Source of the DNA: Rhizobium lusitanum
Lineage (GTDB): Bacteria; Pseudomonadota; Alphaproteobacteria; Rhizobiales; Rhizobiaceae
DNA length: 64,000 bases
Direction of reading: 5' to 3'
Assembly (NCBI RefSeq): GCF_014189535.1
Contig: NZ_CP050308.1
Span: forward strand, 682,001-746,000
In this document: positions 44,373-54,365 of the stretch, one piece after another
Layout: the number at the start of each line of letters is the position of its first letter
Numbering within the stretch: the stretch's first letter is position 1
The notes under the pieces: model-generated
Told to the model about the DNA's origin: nothing
The model's input: the letters and a program-made list of their open reading frames with translations, nothing else
Databases searched by the model: none
Program-made: the position numbers and the translations under genes

Positions 44373-44600
44373 AACATCTAGTCCCTGAAAACCTGCCTTT
44401 GTTTTATCTTGATTATAATCCCCATATATATTTGGCTATCTAAGGGAATTGCTTGGCTGCCCAGCCTGCTTTCTTTCCTGGGGCAATTTTAATCCGTCAG
44501 CGCAAATATTCCTTTGCGGCCGCTATTATCCATGCCAATGTCGCTATTAGACCATCGAGCCGACGCATTTGACGCAAGGTATACGGAATGGTCCTGAAGC

Positions 44601-45635
44601 ATGGATTTTCCCGATATGAGCAAGATTCCGACTAAGACGCGTTCGCTGGTTTTCTTTCTCGTTCCCCATTTTACCATGCTGCCGTTTTCCGCAGCGGTTG
44701 AAACGCTACGGATCGCCAACCGCATGCTGGGCTACCCCGCCTACTCCTGGCGGCTTGCCTCGACCGATGGTCAGAAGGTCTATTCCTCCAGCGGCATCGG
44801 CCTCGAGGTCAATTCGGCGCTGGCCGATGAACGACGCTATCTCGGCGGCGAGAACCGGCCGAACATGGTGCTCGTCTGTTCGGGCATCTATGTCGAGGAA
44901 TTCAACAACAAGTCGGTCAATGCCTGGCTGCGTGAGACCTACAATCGCGGCGTCGCCGTCGGAAGCCTCTGTACGGGGGCGCATGTGCTCGCCCAGGCAG
45001 GTCTCCTGAACGGCAAGCGCTGCGCCATCCACTGGGAAAATCTGCCCGGCTTTTCCGAGACCTTCCCGCAGGCCGAAGTCTATGCCGACCTCTACGAGGT
45101 CGACAGTAATCTCTACACTTGCGCCGGTGGCACGGCGTCGCTCGACATGATGCTGAACCTGATCGGCCAGGATTTTGGCGAGAACCTCGTTAATCGCGTC
45201 TGCGAGCAGCAACTGACCGACCGCGTCCGCAGCCCGCACGACCGCCAGCGCCTGCCGCTGCGCGCCCGCCTTGGCGTCCAGAACGCCAAGGTGCTGTCGA
45301 TCATCGAACTGATGGAAAGCAATCTTGCCGAGCCGCTGTCGCTGCTGGAGATCGCCGACGATGCCGGGTTGTCGCGCCGCCAGATCGAACGCCTGTTCCG
45401 CCAGGAGATGGGCCGTTCGCCGGCTCGCTACTATCTCGAAATCCGCCTCGACCGCGCCCGCCACCTGCTGGTGCAGTCCTCCATGCCTGTGGTGGAAGTG
45501 GCGGTCGCCTGCGGCTTCGTTTCCGCCTCGCACTTCTCCAAGTGTTATCGCGAACTCTACAATCGCTCGCCGCAGCAAGAGCGCGCCGAACGCAAGCTCA
45601 CCATGTCGAACAATCGCACCGGCGTTGTTATCTGA
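44601..45635 (+). CDS. GlxA-family AraC transcriptional regulator (GbdR/CdhR-like)
   Basis: The 344-residue protein has an N-terminal DJ-1/PfpI-like amidotransferase domain (residues about 15-190, with GSLCTGAHVLAQAGLLNGKR and the IHWEN segment) and a C-terminal AraC double HTH (SLLEIADDAGLSRRQIERLFRQEMGRSPARYYLE ... EVAVACGFVSASHFSKCYRE). This architecture includes GbdR and CdhR, regulators of glycine betaine and carnitine catabolism. That and the neighbouring corrinoid module make it a candidate regulator of the methylamine pathway; the link is inference. Confidence 0.92.
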   Translation: MDFPDMSKIPTKTRSLVFFLVPHFTMLPFSAAVETLRIANRMLGYPAYSWRLASTDGQKVYSSSGIGLEVNSALADERRYLGGENRPNMVLVCSGIYVEEFNNKSVNAWLRETYNRGVAVGSLCTGAHVLAQAGLLNGKRCAIHWENLPGFSETFPQAEVYADLYEVDSNLYTCAGGTASLDMMLNLIGQDFGENLVNRVCEQQLTDRVRSPHDRQRLPLRARLGVQNAKVLSIIELMESNLAEPLSLLEIADDAGLSRRQIERLFRQEMGRSPARYYLEIRLDRARHLLVQSSMPVVEVAVACGFVSASHFSKCYRELYNRSPQQERAERKLTMSNNRTGVVI

Positions 45636-45668
45636 CGCTCATCCTTCGTGTCTGCCTATGGAAGCGGC

Positions 45669-47000
45669 CTATTCGGCCGCTTCTTTCGTCATCTTGAAGT
45701 CGGAATAGACTTGATTGCGGCCATTGTGCTTGGCCATGTAAAGAAACTGGTCGGCGGCGTTCAGATAATTCTCGAATGCCTCGTAGCCAGCGATCTCGGC
45801 CACGCCGATCGACACGGTCACCGACAATTCCTCGTCATCCGCATTGACCTTCAGGTTCGAGAGACTGACGCGCACATCGTCGCAAATGGCGGTGGCTGCG
45901 CGTGAATCCGTCTCCGTGAAGAGAATGGCAAACTCTTCGCCACCGAGCCGGGACAACAAGCTATCGCTGCCTTCGAACAGGGATCTGAGCCGGTCGGCGA
46001 CCGCCTTCAGCACCTGATCACCGATTTCGTGACCGTAGGTGTCATTCAGTTTCTTGAAATGGTCGATATCGAGGATCGCAACCGAACTCGGCCGCTGACG
46101 GCGCAGGCACTCGTTCACGATCCTCGGACCCTGATCGTAAAAATACCGCCTGTTGTAGAGCCCGGTCAGATAGTCGCTCGCCGCCAAAACGCGCAACTGC
46201 TTGAGCTGCAACAGTGTCTCGACATTAAGCGCAATGCGGCACTGCAGCTCCTCCTCCACGAAGGGGCGGTAGATGAAGTCGTTCGCGCCAGCCTTGAGGA
46301 AGGCCGCTGAAAGCAGGCGATCATTCGAAGAGGAGACGCCGATGACGCGCATCCGATCCGAGCCGAAGCGATGGCGAATGCGCCGCGTCAGCTCCTGACC
46401 ATTCATGTCGGGCATATGATAGTCGGTGAGTACCATTTCGATGTCGCTATAGTCCTCGAGCGCCGCCAGGGCTTCGACGCCGGATCCGGCTTCAACGACC
46501 CTGAACTGCTGCGCCTCCAGAATCTCGACCAGTACGCGCCGTGCCGACGGCATATCATCCACCACCAGCACGCGCGTGCTGCGGTTGGAGATGGCGCGCC
46601 TGACGGAAGAAACGAGATTGTCGAGGGCGAATTCATTGTCCTTCAGGACGTAGTCGACAATACGCCGCTCCATGATACGGCTGCGCATCGCCACGTCGAA
46701 AGATGCTGTGAAGACGATGGAGGGTATTTGGTGGGCAATGGCAACATCCAGCGCCGCGCCATCCGGAGAATCCGGCAGGTTGAGGTCGATGACCGCCATC
46801 GTGAAACCAGACCCGCCGACCTCCAGCACGTCGTTCAGTTGCTTCAGCGAAGCACAATGGGTGACGCTAAGTCCAAGTTCGGTCTGGAAGCGGTGGCGGA
46901 GAACGGCGGAGAACATGCGCGAATCTTCCACCAGAAGTATCTTCTGGCTGCCACGGCGATGACCATGGCCATCACTGAGGAAATCCACGCCGAACACCAT
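45669..47000 (-). CDS. PleD-like diguanylate cyclase: two receiver domains and GGDEF
   Basis: The 443-residue protein has a first REC domain (residues about 20-140, phospho-Asp in AVIDLNLPDS), a second REC domain (about 142-260, Asp in VLTDYHMPDMNG) and a GGDEF domain with RLGGEEFAILF. It should make c-di-GMP when phosphorylated. The position of the inhibitory RxxD site before GGEEF reads GSDS, so product inhibition is probably absent. Start ATG 47000 is chosen for GGAGGG 10 bases upstream; a GTG at 47030 is in frame. Its REC pair is closely related to that of the next gene. Confidence 0.9.
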   Translation of the reverse strand: MVFGVDFLSDGHGHRRGSQKILLVEDSRMFSAVLRHRFQTELGLSVTHCASLKQLNDVLEVGGSGFTMAVIDLNLPDSPDGAALDVAIAHQIPSIVFTASFDVAMRSRIMERRIVDYVLKDNEFALDNLVSSVRRAISNRSTRVLVVDDMPSARRVLVEILEAQQFRVVEAGSGVEALAALEDYSDIEMVLTDYHMPDMNGQELTRRIRHRFGSDRMRVIGVSSSNDRLLSAAFLKAGANDFIYRPFVEEELQCRIALNVETLLQLKQLRVLAASDYLTGLYNRRYFYDQGPRIVNECLRRQRPSSVAILDIDHFKKLNDTYGHEIGDQVLKAVADRLRSLFEGSDSLLSRLGGEEFAILFTETDSRAATAICDDVRVSLSNLKVNADDEELSVTVSIGVAEIAGYEAFENYLNAADQFLYMAKHNGRNQVYSDFKMTKEAAE

Positions 47001-47198
47001 TTCCTTCAGGCCCTCCGAGCCGCCCGGCACTGTCTATTCGTCATCGCAATTGCGGGCGAATAGACAGTGCCATCGATTCCATCGTGAACAGAATTCGTGA
47101 AGAAAGCGGAACCATGGATTGTACAAACCTTATGAAAAACATGAATTACCTTCACATTTTTCTTGGTTGAACATCCACGGCTCTCCCCTTCCAGCATG

Positions 47199-48029
47199 TC
47201 AGGCACTCATTTTCACCTGCCGCACCGACTGGATCTGCAGCAGCGTGTCGAGATTCTGATTGACGCGGCAGTAGAATTCCTCGTCGATAAATGGCCGCAG
47301 CATGAAATCGTTGCCACCGGCCTTGAGGAACCGCGCCGACAAGAGCCGATTGGTGGAAGACGAGACGCCGATGATACGCAGCTCATGCGAACCGATGCTC
47401 GCGCGGATGCGGCGCGTCAGCTCGAAGCCGTCGATATCCGGCATGTTGTAGTCGGTGACCATCAAGCCGATGTCGCGGTTGGCCTTGAGGATTTCCAGCG
47501 CCTTGGCGCCGTTCTCCGCCACGCTTACGCGGAAATTATAGCGTTTCAGGCGGCTGGACAGCAAAGCCCGCGCCGTGGCGCTATCATCGACGATCAGCAC
47601 ATGATGGCGATGATTGGTGAGAAAACGGCAGATCGATTCCACCAGAAGATCGACGGCAAAGACATTGTCCTTGAGAATATAGTCGACAACATCCTTGGCG
47701 ATCAGCGCGTCGCGCATGCCTGCAAGGAAAGTGCCGGTAAAGGCGATCGTCGGGATGCTGAGATCGATGAGATATTCGAGCGCCTCACCCTTTTCCGCGC
47801 CGGGCAGATTGATGTTGGAGATCGCCAGCCGGATCGGCTCCGACGACTTGTCGTAGGCAAGCTGCAACTCTTCGAAGTTCCGGCAAATTTCGATGTCGAT
47901 GTCGAGGAGCTCTTTCAGCTTCGTGCTGATCATCGACGTAAAGACATTAGAATCCTCGGCAAGGAGAATGCGTGCCCCGGAAAGCGACCCGCCGGAATAT
48001 TGCATTCCGGAAATACCCAAAAATGACAT
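47199..48029 (-). CDS. Double-receiver response regulator without output domain
   Basis: The 276-residue protein consists of two REC domains only. The second (residues about 140-265) has the usual phospho-Asp (VTDYNMPDIDG). The first has ISNINLPG where its relative has VIDLNLPD, so N72 replaces the phospho-acceptor Asp. It shares long similar runs with the two REC domains of the adjacent GGDEF protein (GVSSSxxRLLSAxFLKAG), so the two genes are probably a duplication. It may work as a dimer partner or phosphate sink for its neighbour. Confidence 0.88.
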   Translation of the reverse strand: MSFLGISGMQYSGGSLSGARILLAEDSNVFTSMISTKLKELLDIDIEICRNFEELQLAYDKSSEPIRLAISNINLPGAEKGEALEYLIDLSIPTIAFTGTFLAGMRDALIAKDVVDYILKDNVFAVDLLVESICRFLTNHRHHVLIVDDSATARALLSSRLKRYNFRVSVAENGAKALEILKANRDIGLMVTDYNMPDIDGFELTRRIRASIGSHELRIIGVSSSTNRLLSARFLKAGGNDFMLRPFIDEEFYCRVNQNLDTLLQIQSVRQVKMSA

Positions 48030-48261
48030 GGTAAAAACCTGCTAATAAAAACTCCGCCTCGTCCGGGTTTCTACAGCAAAGCCTTTGAGTATTTGTTAAG
48101 TCGACTGGTTTCCCATAGATGAAGAAAGCAGCCGTCAGAGCAGCGGCCTTGCGTCTGGATACCGAGCGATGCCCTAGTCTTTCAAAACCAGAGCATCCCG
48201 GTTCTATACTTTCGATTTTTTGATTTCAGACGCGCGGCACCGCAAACCCAAACCGGTCACA

Positions 48262-50862
48262 TCATTCTGCTGGCGCACTACCACGGCGGCGACCAACGCT
48301 CTTGGCTTCCGATGACTGCAGCGGCTGTTCCTTGGTCGGAGAAACGATCTCTTTCACAACCTCTTCGCTCTCGTCTTGCGGCCCGTCAGCGGATTCGGCG
48401 AGAATGCTGCTCGGCTTGCCCCGCTTGCCATCGCGAACGATATGCAATTCCTGATGCGGATAGGGAATGGAAATCTTCTCTTCGCGAAAACGCTTCAGGA
48501 TCTCGATCCGTAGACCATTGCGGATCTCCATGCCGTCGGAAAGATCCGAGAGATAAAAGCGCATCTCAAAATCGAGCGAGGAAGGACCGAACCGCAGGAA
48601 TTCGACATGCGGCTCCGGATTTTTCAGCACCTTGGGGACGCTGCGCACCAGTTCCAGCAGAATCTCCATCACCTTCTTGGGGTCGGATTCGAAGCTCACG
48701 GAAACCGGGATTTCCGAGCGCGCCAGACGGTTGCGGTGTGTCCAGTTGCCGACGGAGGCATTGATCAGTTCCGAATTCGGTACGATGATCGACTGCTTGC
48801 GGAAGGTCTCGATCTCGGTGGCGCGCACGGAGATGCGCTTGACGATACCCTCCGAGGCGCCGGAAACGATCCAGTCGCCAACCTTGAACGGCCGTTCGAC
48901 GAGAAGGATCAGGCCGGAAACGAAGTTCGACACGATATTCTGCAGGCCGAAACCGATACCAACCGAAAGCGCACTGGCGACGAGCGCCAGGCTCGACAAG
49001 TCGATACCAGCAGCCGAAATGGCAAAGATAGCCGCCAGCGCGATACCGAGATAACCGATACCTGTCTTGACCGAGTTGCGCACACCCAGGTCCATCTGGC
49101 CGCGCGCCATGACATTGCCGTCCAGCCAGCGCTGGAACCAGCGCGTCACCAGATAACCGCCGGCAAACAACAGGACGCCAGCGAGGATACCGACCAGCGA
49201 AATCGACATATTGCCAATCCGGATCTCGGTGAACAGCCGATAGGCGAACAGTTCCAGATCCTGGATATGGAAACCCCAGGACAGCAGGATCAGGGGAATG
49301 CCGGTCAAAAGCGCGACAGCATAGGTCGCAAGGCCGGCGACAAGCCCCGCCTGATCGAGCGCAACATCGCCAAGCTTGAAGCGGTTTTCCAGGAAGCGCC
49401 CGATGATCGTTTCGCCAAAGACGCCCTGCCGCGACACGGCCTTGCCCAGCTGGAAGCCGATATACATGGTGACCAGCACGGCGCTGGTCATGATCAGCTG
49501 CGTCGCGATGAAGCGCGCCAGGCCGACATAGCCAATGACCGCCGTGAAGATCAGCAATGTACCGAGTACCCGAAGGATGATCGCCATGCCGTGCGGCCAG
49601 CGACGGCCAGGGTCATCCGGATCGCCGCTCTTGGCGAGAATCGGTTTTCCAAAGGAGGACGTGATCAGGATCAGGCCGATCAACAGCGCGGCGAAAAAGC
49701 TCTTCGCCACCGTGACGACGACGGGCGACCCCATGGATTCGCTGATGCGATCGAAGACATAGTCGAGACCATTGACCACGGCCATGGCCTGCATGCACCA
49801 GCTGAGCGACTTGGCGCCCTTGTTCGAAAGCTTGACGAGCCGCCAATGCGGCCTGAATGGCGCAAAAACGGCGTTGCTCAGACGACCGACGAAATAAACC
49901 AGCCAGATGAAGCCTAAGAAGGCCGCCAGCACCGGCGCAATATCCGGCCGCAGCACGTTGAAGTTCGACAGGCTCAGAAAGGACGTAACGAGAAAAGCGG
50001 CCAGCGTCAGCGTGCGGATCAATGTCGACCAGAAGGCGACCGAGAGACGACTGATATAAGGCGGGTTCTCGATGGTTTCGTCCCGGACGTAGTAGCGTCC
50101 GAACAGTCGATAGCCACCCAAAAGGAAAATCATGGCTGCGGTAAGTGACAGAAAGACGGCGGCCAGGAGCGATCCGAGCTTGGCCTTTATAACGAAGCTA
50201 ATCCAGCTCGTTATCGCATCGCTAAACCTTACGCCCTCGTCAACGAAAGCCGTTCCCGCATCCTCGAAGGTTCCGGCCGAAATCCCCGTGCGCTTGAACA
50301 GCGTTTCGGCGAATAGCTTCCGGCGCATTTCGACGAGCCGCATCGAAAGCCGGTTGGTAGCCCCGACAAGATTATCGACATCCAGGGTAGCGGCGCTGAT
50401 CTGCGAGCGTTCGGCCGTGAGCCGGTCGCGTTCCTGCGTGACGATCGGCGCTTCCGGCGGCTGTCCTTCCTTGGGGGCAGCGCCGAGCTGCGTCAGACGC
50501 GTGTCGATCTCGGCAAAGCGCGGCTTCAACCGCGCAGAGAGCGCCACGACCGAGCGATTGAGATCATCAGCCCGACCGGACAATGCCACCAGCGTATCAT
50601 CGTCCGCGCCTTCGCTCTTGGAAGCGTCCTCGATCGAGGAAAAATCCTTCTTCGCCTTGTTGAGATCGGTAACGGTGGCGTCCAGCAAACCATTGGCGAG
50701 CGGAGCCGATTGCGGCGGCTGATCCGATTGTTCGGCCGGCTGTGCCTGCGGCTGATCCTGCGCAAAGGCATCCCTGCCCGTCAAAGAACTCGCCATCACG
50801 GCGAAGCTCAATCCCAAAAGCAGCAAGGACAAAAAACGGAGGTGGTGTTTCAGCAGGCGCAA
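48262..50862 (-). CDS. Large MscS-type mechanosensitive channel (DUF3772)
   Basis: The 866-residue protein starts with TTG at 50862 (GAGGAG 7 bases upstream). A signal-like segment is followed by a periplasmic, coiled-coil rich domain (about 35-215, DUF3772 type), about ten transmembrane helices, and the MscS core near residues 590-770 (SVGIGFGLQNIVSNFVSGLILLVERPFKVGDWI). The C-terminal tail is charged. It releases solutes at low osmolarity from the inner membrane. Confidence 0.92.
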   Translation of the reverse strand: MRLLKHHLRFLSLLLLGLSFAVMASSLTGRDAFAQDQPQAQPAEQSDQPPQSAPLANGLLDATVTDLNKAKKDFSSIEDASKSEGADDDTLVALSGRADDLNRSVVALSARLKPRFAEIDTRLTQLGAAPKEGQPPEAPIVTQERDRLTAERSQISAATLDVDNLVGATNRLSMRLVEMRRKLFAETLFKRTGISAGTFEDAGTAFVDEGVRFSDAITSWISFVIKAKLGSLLAAVFLSLTAAMIFLLGGYRLFGRYYVRDETIENPPYISRLSVAFWSTLIRTLTLAAFLVTSFLSLSNFNVLRPDIAPVLAAFLGFIWLVYFVGRLSNAVFAPFRPHWRLVKLSNKGAKSLSWCMQAMAVVNGLDYVFDRISESMGSPVVVTVAKSFFAALLIGLILITSSFGKPILAKSGDPDDPGRRWPHGMAIILRVLGTLLIFTAVIGYVGLARFIATQLIMTSAVLVTMYIGFQLGKAVSRQGVFGETIIGRFLENRFKLGDVALDQAGLVAGLATYAVALLTGIPLILLSWGFHIQDLELFAYRLFTEIRIGNMSISLVGILAGVLLFAGGYLVTRWFQRWLDGNVMARGQMDLGVRNSVKTGIGYLGIALAAIFAISAAGIDLSSLALVASALSVGIGFGLQNIVSNFVSGLILLVERPFKVGDWIVSGASEGIVKRISVRATEIETFRKQSIIVPNSELINASVGNWTHRNRLARSEIPVSVSFESDPKKVMEILLELVRSVPKVLKNPEPHVEFLRFGPSSLDFEMRFYLSDLSDGMEIRNGLRIEILKRFREEKISIPYPHQELHIVRDGKRGKPSSILAESADGPQDESEEVVKEIVSPTKEQPLQSSEAKSVGRRRGSAPAE

Positions 50863-51038
50863 GCAAAGCTCCTCGTCGCGGATAAAGTCGCTGGCGGCCT
50901 CAATAAACGGATTCGCCGCGCGGAAGAAATGAAAGAACGGAATCTATCTATACTGCGACTGCGCATTTCATAGTCCCTACGCGTAAGCCTTGTAAGGCAA
51001 AGAAAGGCGACAGAAAGGCATCTGCCGCCCTTGTCCCC

Positions 51039-51599
51039 TTAGAAACCCGCTCCCGGCTGGGCGAGATACTCTTTCTCGGCCGCTGTCGATACGCGCCCAA
51101 GCATGGCGTTGCGATGGGGAAATCGGCCGTAAGCGGCAATGACGGCGCGATGTCGAAGCGCGTAATCGATCTGTTCATCCAAGCCGAGCGATTGAAAAAG
51201 CGCAACCGCCCGATCCTGCTCGAGGAGAGTCTCAGCATGCTCGAACGGCAAATAGAAGAATATTCGCCATTCCGGCGGCATCTCCTGATCCGACCCGGCC
51301 TCCAAAGCCGCTTTCGCCTCCCGCAATGCAAGGCCATCGGTTGCAAAAGCAAGCGGAGTGCCGCGATAGATATTGCGCGGGAATTGATCGAGGACAATGA
51401 TTGCGGCCAGCCGGCCTGCCGGCGTTGCCTGCCAGAGATCGGTCACCCCGGCCGCCAAAGCCAGATGCGTGTCGCGAAACCGACGACCGATTTCTTGGTC
51501 GAGATCAATGGTCGAGCGAAACCAGTCCTCGCTGGTGCATTCCTCGAACCAGAAGCTCAATACTTCTTCCGGCGTACAAACGATCGGCTTTACCGCCAT
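51039..51599 (-). CDS. DUF924 family protein
   Basis: The 186-residue all-helical protein has the DUF924 pattern: VLSFWFEECTSEDWFRSTIDLDQEIGRRF, AAIIVLDQFPRNIYRGTPLAFATD, FFYLPFEHAETLLEQDRAV and ALRHRAVIAAYGRFPHRNAMLGR. The function is unknown. ATG 51599 has GGGAGAT upstream. It stands alone between the MscS channel and a flavoprotein gene. Confidence 0.9.
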   Translation of the reverse strand: MAVKPIVCTPEEVLSFWFEECTSEDWFRSTIDLDQEIGRRFRDTHLALAAGVTDLWQATPAGRLAAIIVLDQFPRNIYRGTPLAFATDGLALREAKAALEAGSDQEMPPEWRIFFYLPFEHAETLLEQDRAVALFQSLGLDEQIDYALRHRAVIAAYGRFPHRNAMLGRVSTAAEKEYLAQPGAGF

Positions 51600-51777
51600 T
51601 TCCTATCTCCCAACATTGTCTTTCGGGAGATAGGTCCGCCAACACATGGCGACAATGGCAAAGCTCGCCGCCAGTCACCCTTTTCGCAGGATCGGATGAA
51701 GACTACGCAGATTGACAGCTCTCGTGACCGCCAGCGCCGGGCGATATGCCGCCCTCAACGAGCAAAAGACGGTTCAA

Positions 51778-53193
51778 TCAGACGGCCTTGCATTGCGGAT
51801 AGAATCGCCTGGCAACACCTTCGGCCGCCGCATAGGCCTGTGTGACGATCTCCGGCACCAGATCGATGTCCGGCAGGCTCCCGAGCCCCAGTGGTCCCAC
51901 AGCGAAAAGCCCGTCCGTCGCCCGGCCGTCCACCGAAAGCGCGCCGGTGGCCTCGACGGCAAGGCCGAGACCAAGCTCATCCGGCATGGCAAGGCCCGTA
52001 TCGATCAGGCTTTGCATCAGCGGCGTGGTGAGGTCAGGCGCCTGGCAGCGGCAGTCGATGACCTCGTCGGCATAGATCTGCTCGATGCCCTGCTGGCCAG
52101 CCGGCTTCATCGTCAACCCGGTCGGCGTGCGCCGCAGGAAGTGTCCACGACGCAACAGCGTGTTGCCCTCCGCGAGTTCCTGTTGTAGCCGGACATGCAG
52201 CGCCTCCGGCAGACGATTGCGGTGGCTGTCGTAAAGGGCGCGCAGATGGCGGTTGAACTGCTGCTTCTGGCCCGCAGGCAGCGAGCGCCAGAGCGAACGG
52301 GCATGTTTGCGCAGGCCGTTCATGACGGATTGCCAGTTCTGCCCGCTGGCTTCGGCATTTTCGCAAGCCGCGCGAATGAAGCGGACGATCTCGCTGAGAT
52401 TGCCAGGCATTGCTTCGGCCGGAAAGACCGGATCGGCATTGCTGCGGGTGTGGCTCTGCGGCAGGAAGCCTCGTCTTGAAACAAGGGTGACCTGGCCGTC
52501 ATAACCGCTATCGCGCAGCTGCAGCAGCCGGTCGACGACGCGCAGGCCGCTGCCGAGCAATACAGTATGCGGTCGCGACACCAGGCGACGGGCGCGCACA
52601 GTCGTCGGCGTCGCCACCCGCTCGCCGCTCTGCGGCTGGTCGTCGGTAATGCCGTAACCGGTCGCCAAAACCACCATGTCGAACAGCGGATTGGCAACGC
52701 CGGCACTCTCCACCAGAAAACGGCCGCCACGGCTGCGGCGAAGGCCGACCACCGTCTCGCCGCTGACCTGCACCGTGATATCCCGCCGCGAGGATAGCGC
52801 CTCGGAGAAGCGCTGATAGACATAATCGCTGAAAATGCTCTTCGGCACGAATATCTGCAAAAAGCCCGGTATCGCCGCCGGCACGGCACTGCGGAACGGG
52901 GCGTTGCTACAGAGCCAGTCGTTGAAATCATCGGGGTCACCGGCCGAGACCGAGAGATCGCGCACACGGCTGTTGAGGATTTCGCTGCTATGGCCGGAGG
53001 CTAGCGCCTGGCCGCCGCTAACGCTGGAATTGGGGTCGAAGAGCTGCAGGTGAAAGGGCGTCCGCACCGTCTTCATCAAGGCGATCGCCATCATCATGCC
53101 GGAAAAGCCGCGGCCGATGACGGCGATGCGCGGTATCCCATAGGCTTGTGCCGCGGCATTTGCCTTGGCGGAGAAAAATCCCTGAACCGTCAT
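51778..53193 (-). CDS. FAD/NAD(P)-binding protein (NAD_binding_9 type), first of two relatives
   Basis: The 471-residue protein has a Rossmann start RIAVIGRGFSGMMMAIALMK, then PNSSVSGGQALASGHSSEILNSRVRDLS, MVVLATGYGI and GSGLRVVDRLLQL. These are the marks of the FAD-NAD(P)-binding family often found with amino-acid or sulfur metabolism genes. ATG 53193 has AGGAG upstream, although the frame stays open to 53370. A relative lies at 56316-57779 in the same neighbourhood. Substrate unknown. Confidence 0.85.
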   Translation of the reverse strand: MTVQGFFSAKANAAAQAYGIPRIAVIGRGFSGMMMAIALMKTVRTPFHLQLFDPNSSVSGGQALASGHSSEILNSRVRDLSVSAGDPDDFNDWLCSNAPFRSAVPAAIPGFLQIFVPKSIFSDYVYQRFSEALSSRRDITVQVSGETVVGLRRSRGGRFLVESAGVANPLFDMVVLATGYGITDDQPQSGERVATPTTVRARRLVSRPHTVLLGSGLRVVDRLLQLRDSGYDGQVTLVSRRGFLPQSHTRSNADPVFPAEAMPGNLSEIVRFIRAACENAEASGQNWQSVMNGLRKHARSLWRSLPAGQKQQFNRHLRALYDSHRNRLPEALHVRLQQELAEGNTLLRRGHFLRRTPTGLTMKPAGQQGIEQIYADEVIDCRCQAPDLTTPLMQSLIDTGLAMPDELGLGLAVEATGALSVDGRATDGLFAVGPLGLGSLPDIDLVPEIVTQAYAAAEGVARRFYPQCKAV

Positions 53194-53509
53194 ATCAACT
53201 CCTGGGGGACGAGGTGGTCGATCATGCTTTTCTAAGGGCATACTGATACTTTGCCGGTGAACCTCATGCGGCTCGCAGCCATCAGGCCGCGAAGCGCTGC
53301 GCGCCCGTAAACACACAAGGGCCGCTTTGGTTCCTTGAACCTGAAGCGCATTTCCCATTTCGGCTCTCATCCGAAAGAGGGTGCTTCAGGTGGGTTTCCG
53401 CTCCAGAGCGAAATCCCGTTCCCTTCGTCAACCTTCATGCTGCGAACCGTTCGGTCCGGAGGAATGTGGTTGCTCATATTGTCTACTTATTTAGTCGTAT
53501 ATGAAAGCG
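53194..53509. other. Intergenic region without a supported gene
   Basis: These 316 bases lie upstream of the flavoprotein gene. The frame of the flavoprotein stays open to 53370, but that part has no family sequence and no ribosome site. An AT-rich stretch near 53475-53505 could hold a promoter. Nothing else is recognised. Confidence 0.5.
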
Positions 53510-53550
53510 CGAAAATGCGCCGGTAGCAAGCGCTTTCTTGCGACCGGCGC
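53510..53550 (-). terminator. Terminator of the alpha/beta hydrolase gene
   Basis: GCGCCGGT and GCAAG arms at 53517-53530 pair with CTTGC and ACCGGCGC at 53537-53550 (13 base pairs). On the minus strand the hairpin is followed by ATTTTCGCG, 20 bases after the hydrolase stop. Confidence 0.75.
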
Positions 53551-53569
53551 TTCTGGTCGCGGATGGCAC

Positions 53570-54169
53570 CTACGACATGGCTGGGCACAGAACATCGTGC
53601 AATCGCGGTCTTGCGCGCTTATTCCCTTGGTTTTCAAACCGCTTGGCGAAGTCGGAAAACAATCGGTAGCCCTGCTCCCAACGACCGAAACCGCTGGCAA
53701 TATTGATGTGGCCAGCATGGCCGAGATCATGAAGCTCGCTGCCCCATAGCGCGGCATAGCCGCGAATCTCGGCAAAATCCATGTAGGGATCGTCGCGGCT
53801 GCCGACGACGAGGCTTGGGAACGGCAGGGCCTCGGTCGGCATCGCGCCGAAATCGATGGCGCCGGGATGCAGCCGCTCCGTCCGCCCAAGATGGCAAGGC
53901 GCAACCAAAAGAGCCCCTTTCACATGGCGAGCGGCAGGCCGATTTGCGAGATTTGCGGCAAGCAGACATCCGAGACTGTGCGTGACGAGCCAGACTTCCC
54001 CTGCCCGCTCCAGCTCGGTTTCGAGCGCCGCCAGCCAATCCTTGAGTACTGGCCTTGCCCAGGAGGCCTGCCGGACGATGGTCGCAGTCGCATGATCGCG
54101 CGCCCAATGGCGCTGCCAATGCCCTTCGGCGGAGCCGTTCAAACCGGGAATGATCAGTGTCGCGACCAT
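53570..54169 (-). CDS. RBBP9/YdeN-family alpha/beta hydrolase
   Basis: The 199-residue serine hydrolase starts MVATLIIPGLNGSAEGHWQRHW, then VWLVTHSLGCLLAA with the nucleophilic Ser, VVGSRDDPYMDF with the Asp and GHAGHINIASGFG with the His. ATG 54169 is preceded by AGGAGAG. The substrate is unknown. It is divergent from the SfnB-like dehydrogenase gene, and the two may share the 196-base region between them. Confidence 0.9.
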   Translation of the reverse strand: MVATLIIPGLNGSAEGHWQRHWARDHATATIVRQASWARPVLKDWLAALETELERAGEVWLVTHSLGCLLAANLANRPAARHVKGALLVAPCHLGRTERLHPGAIDFGAMPTEALPFPSLVVGSRDDPYMDFAEIRGYAALWGSELHDLGHAGHINIASGFGRWEQGYRLFSDFAKRFENQGNKRARPRLHDVLCPAMS

Positions 54170-54365
54170 GGCGCTCTCCTGGATGGCAATCGGCGGCTCA
54201 TTGCGCCGCGCGCTTACAATTTCTCCATTCAACGCCTATTATGCCAAACAGCCAGATCGGGATAAGCAAAGAAAATCTAATGTACAGTACATCTATAGAA
54301 ATTAAGAGCTTATCGATTTAGCGCCGCTAAGTCACTGAATATGCCATCGGCTGATGGAGTGATGG

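Noticed and set aside
48607..49917. A 436-codon open frame antisense to the MscS channel
   Set aside because: Lies entirely inside a clear MscS gene; rich in Asp/Arg/Gln as expected from the reverse complement of a membrane protein.
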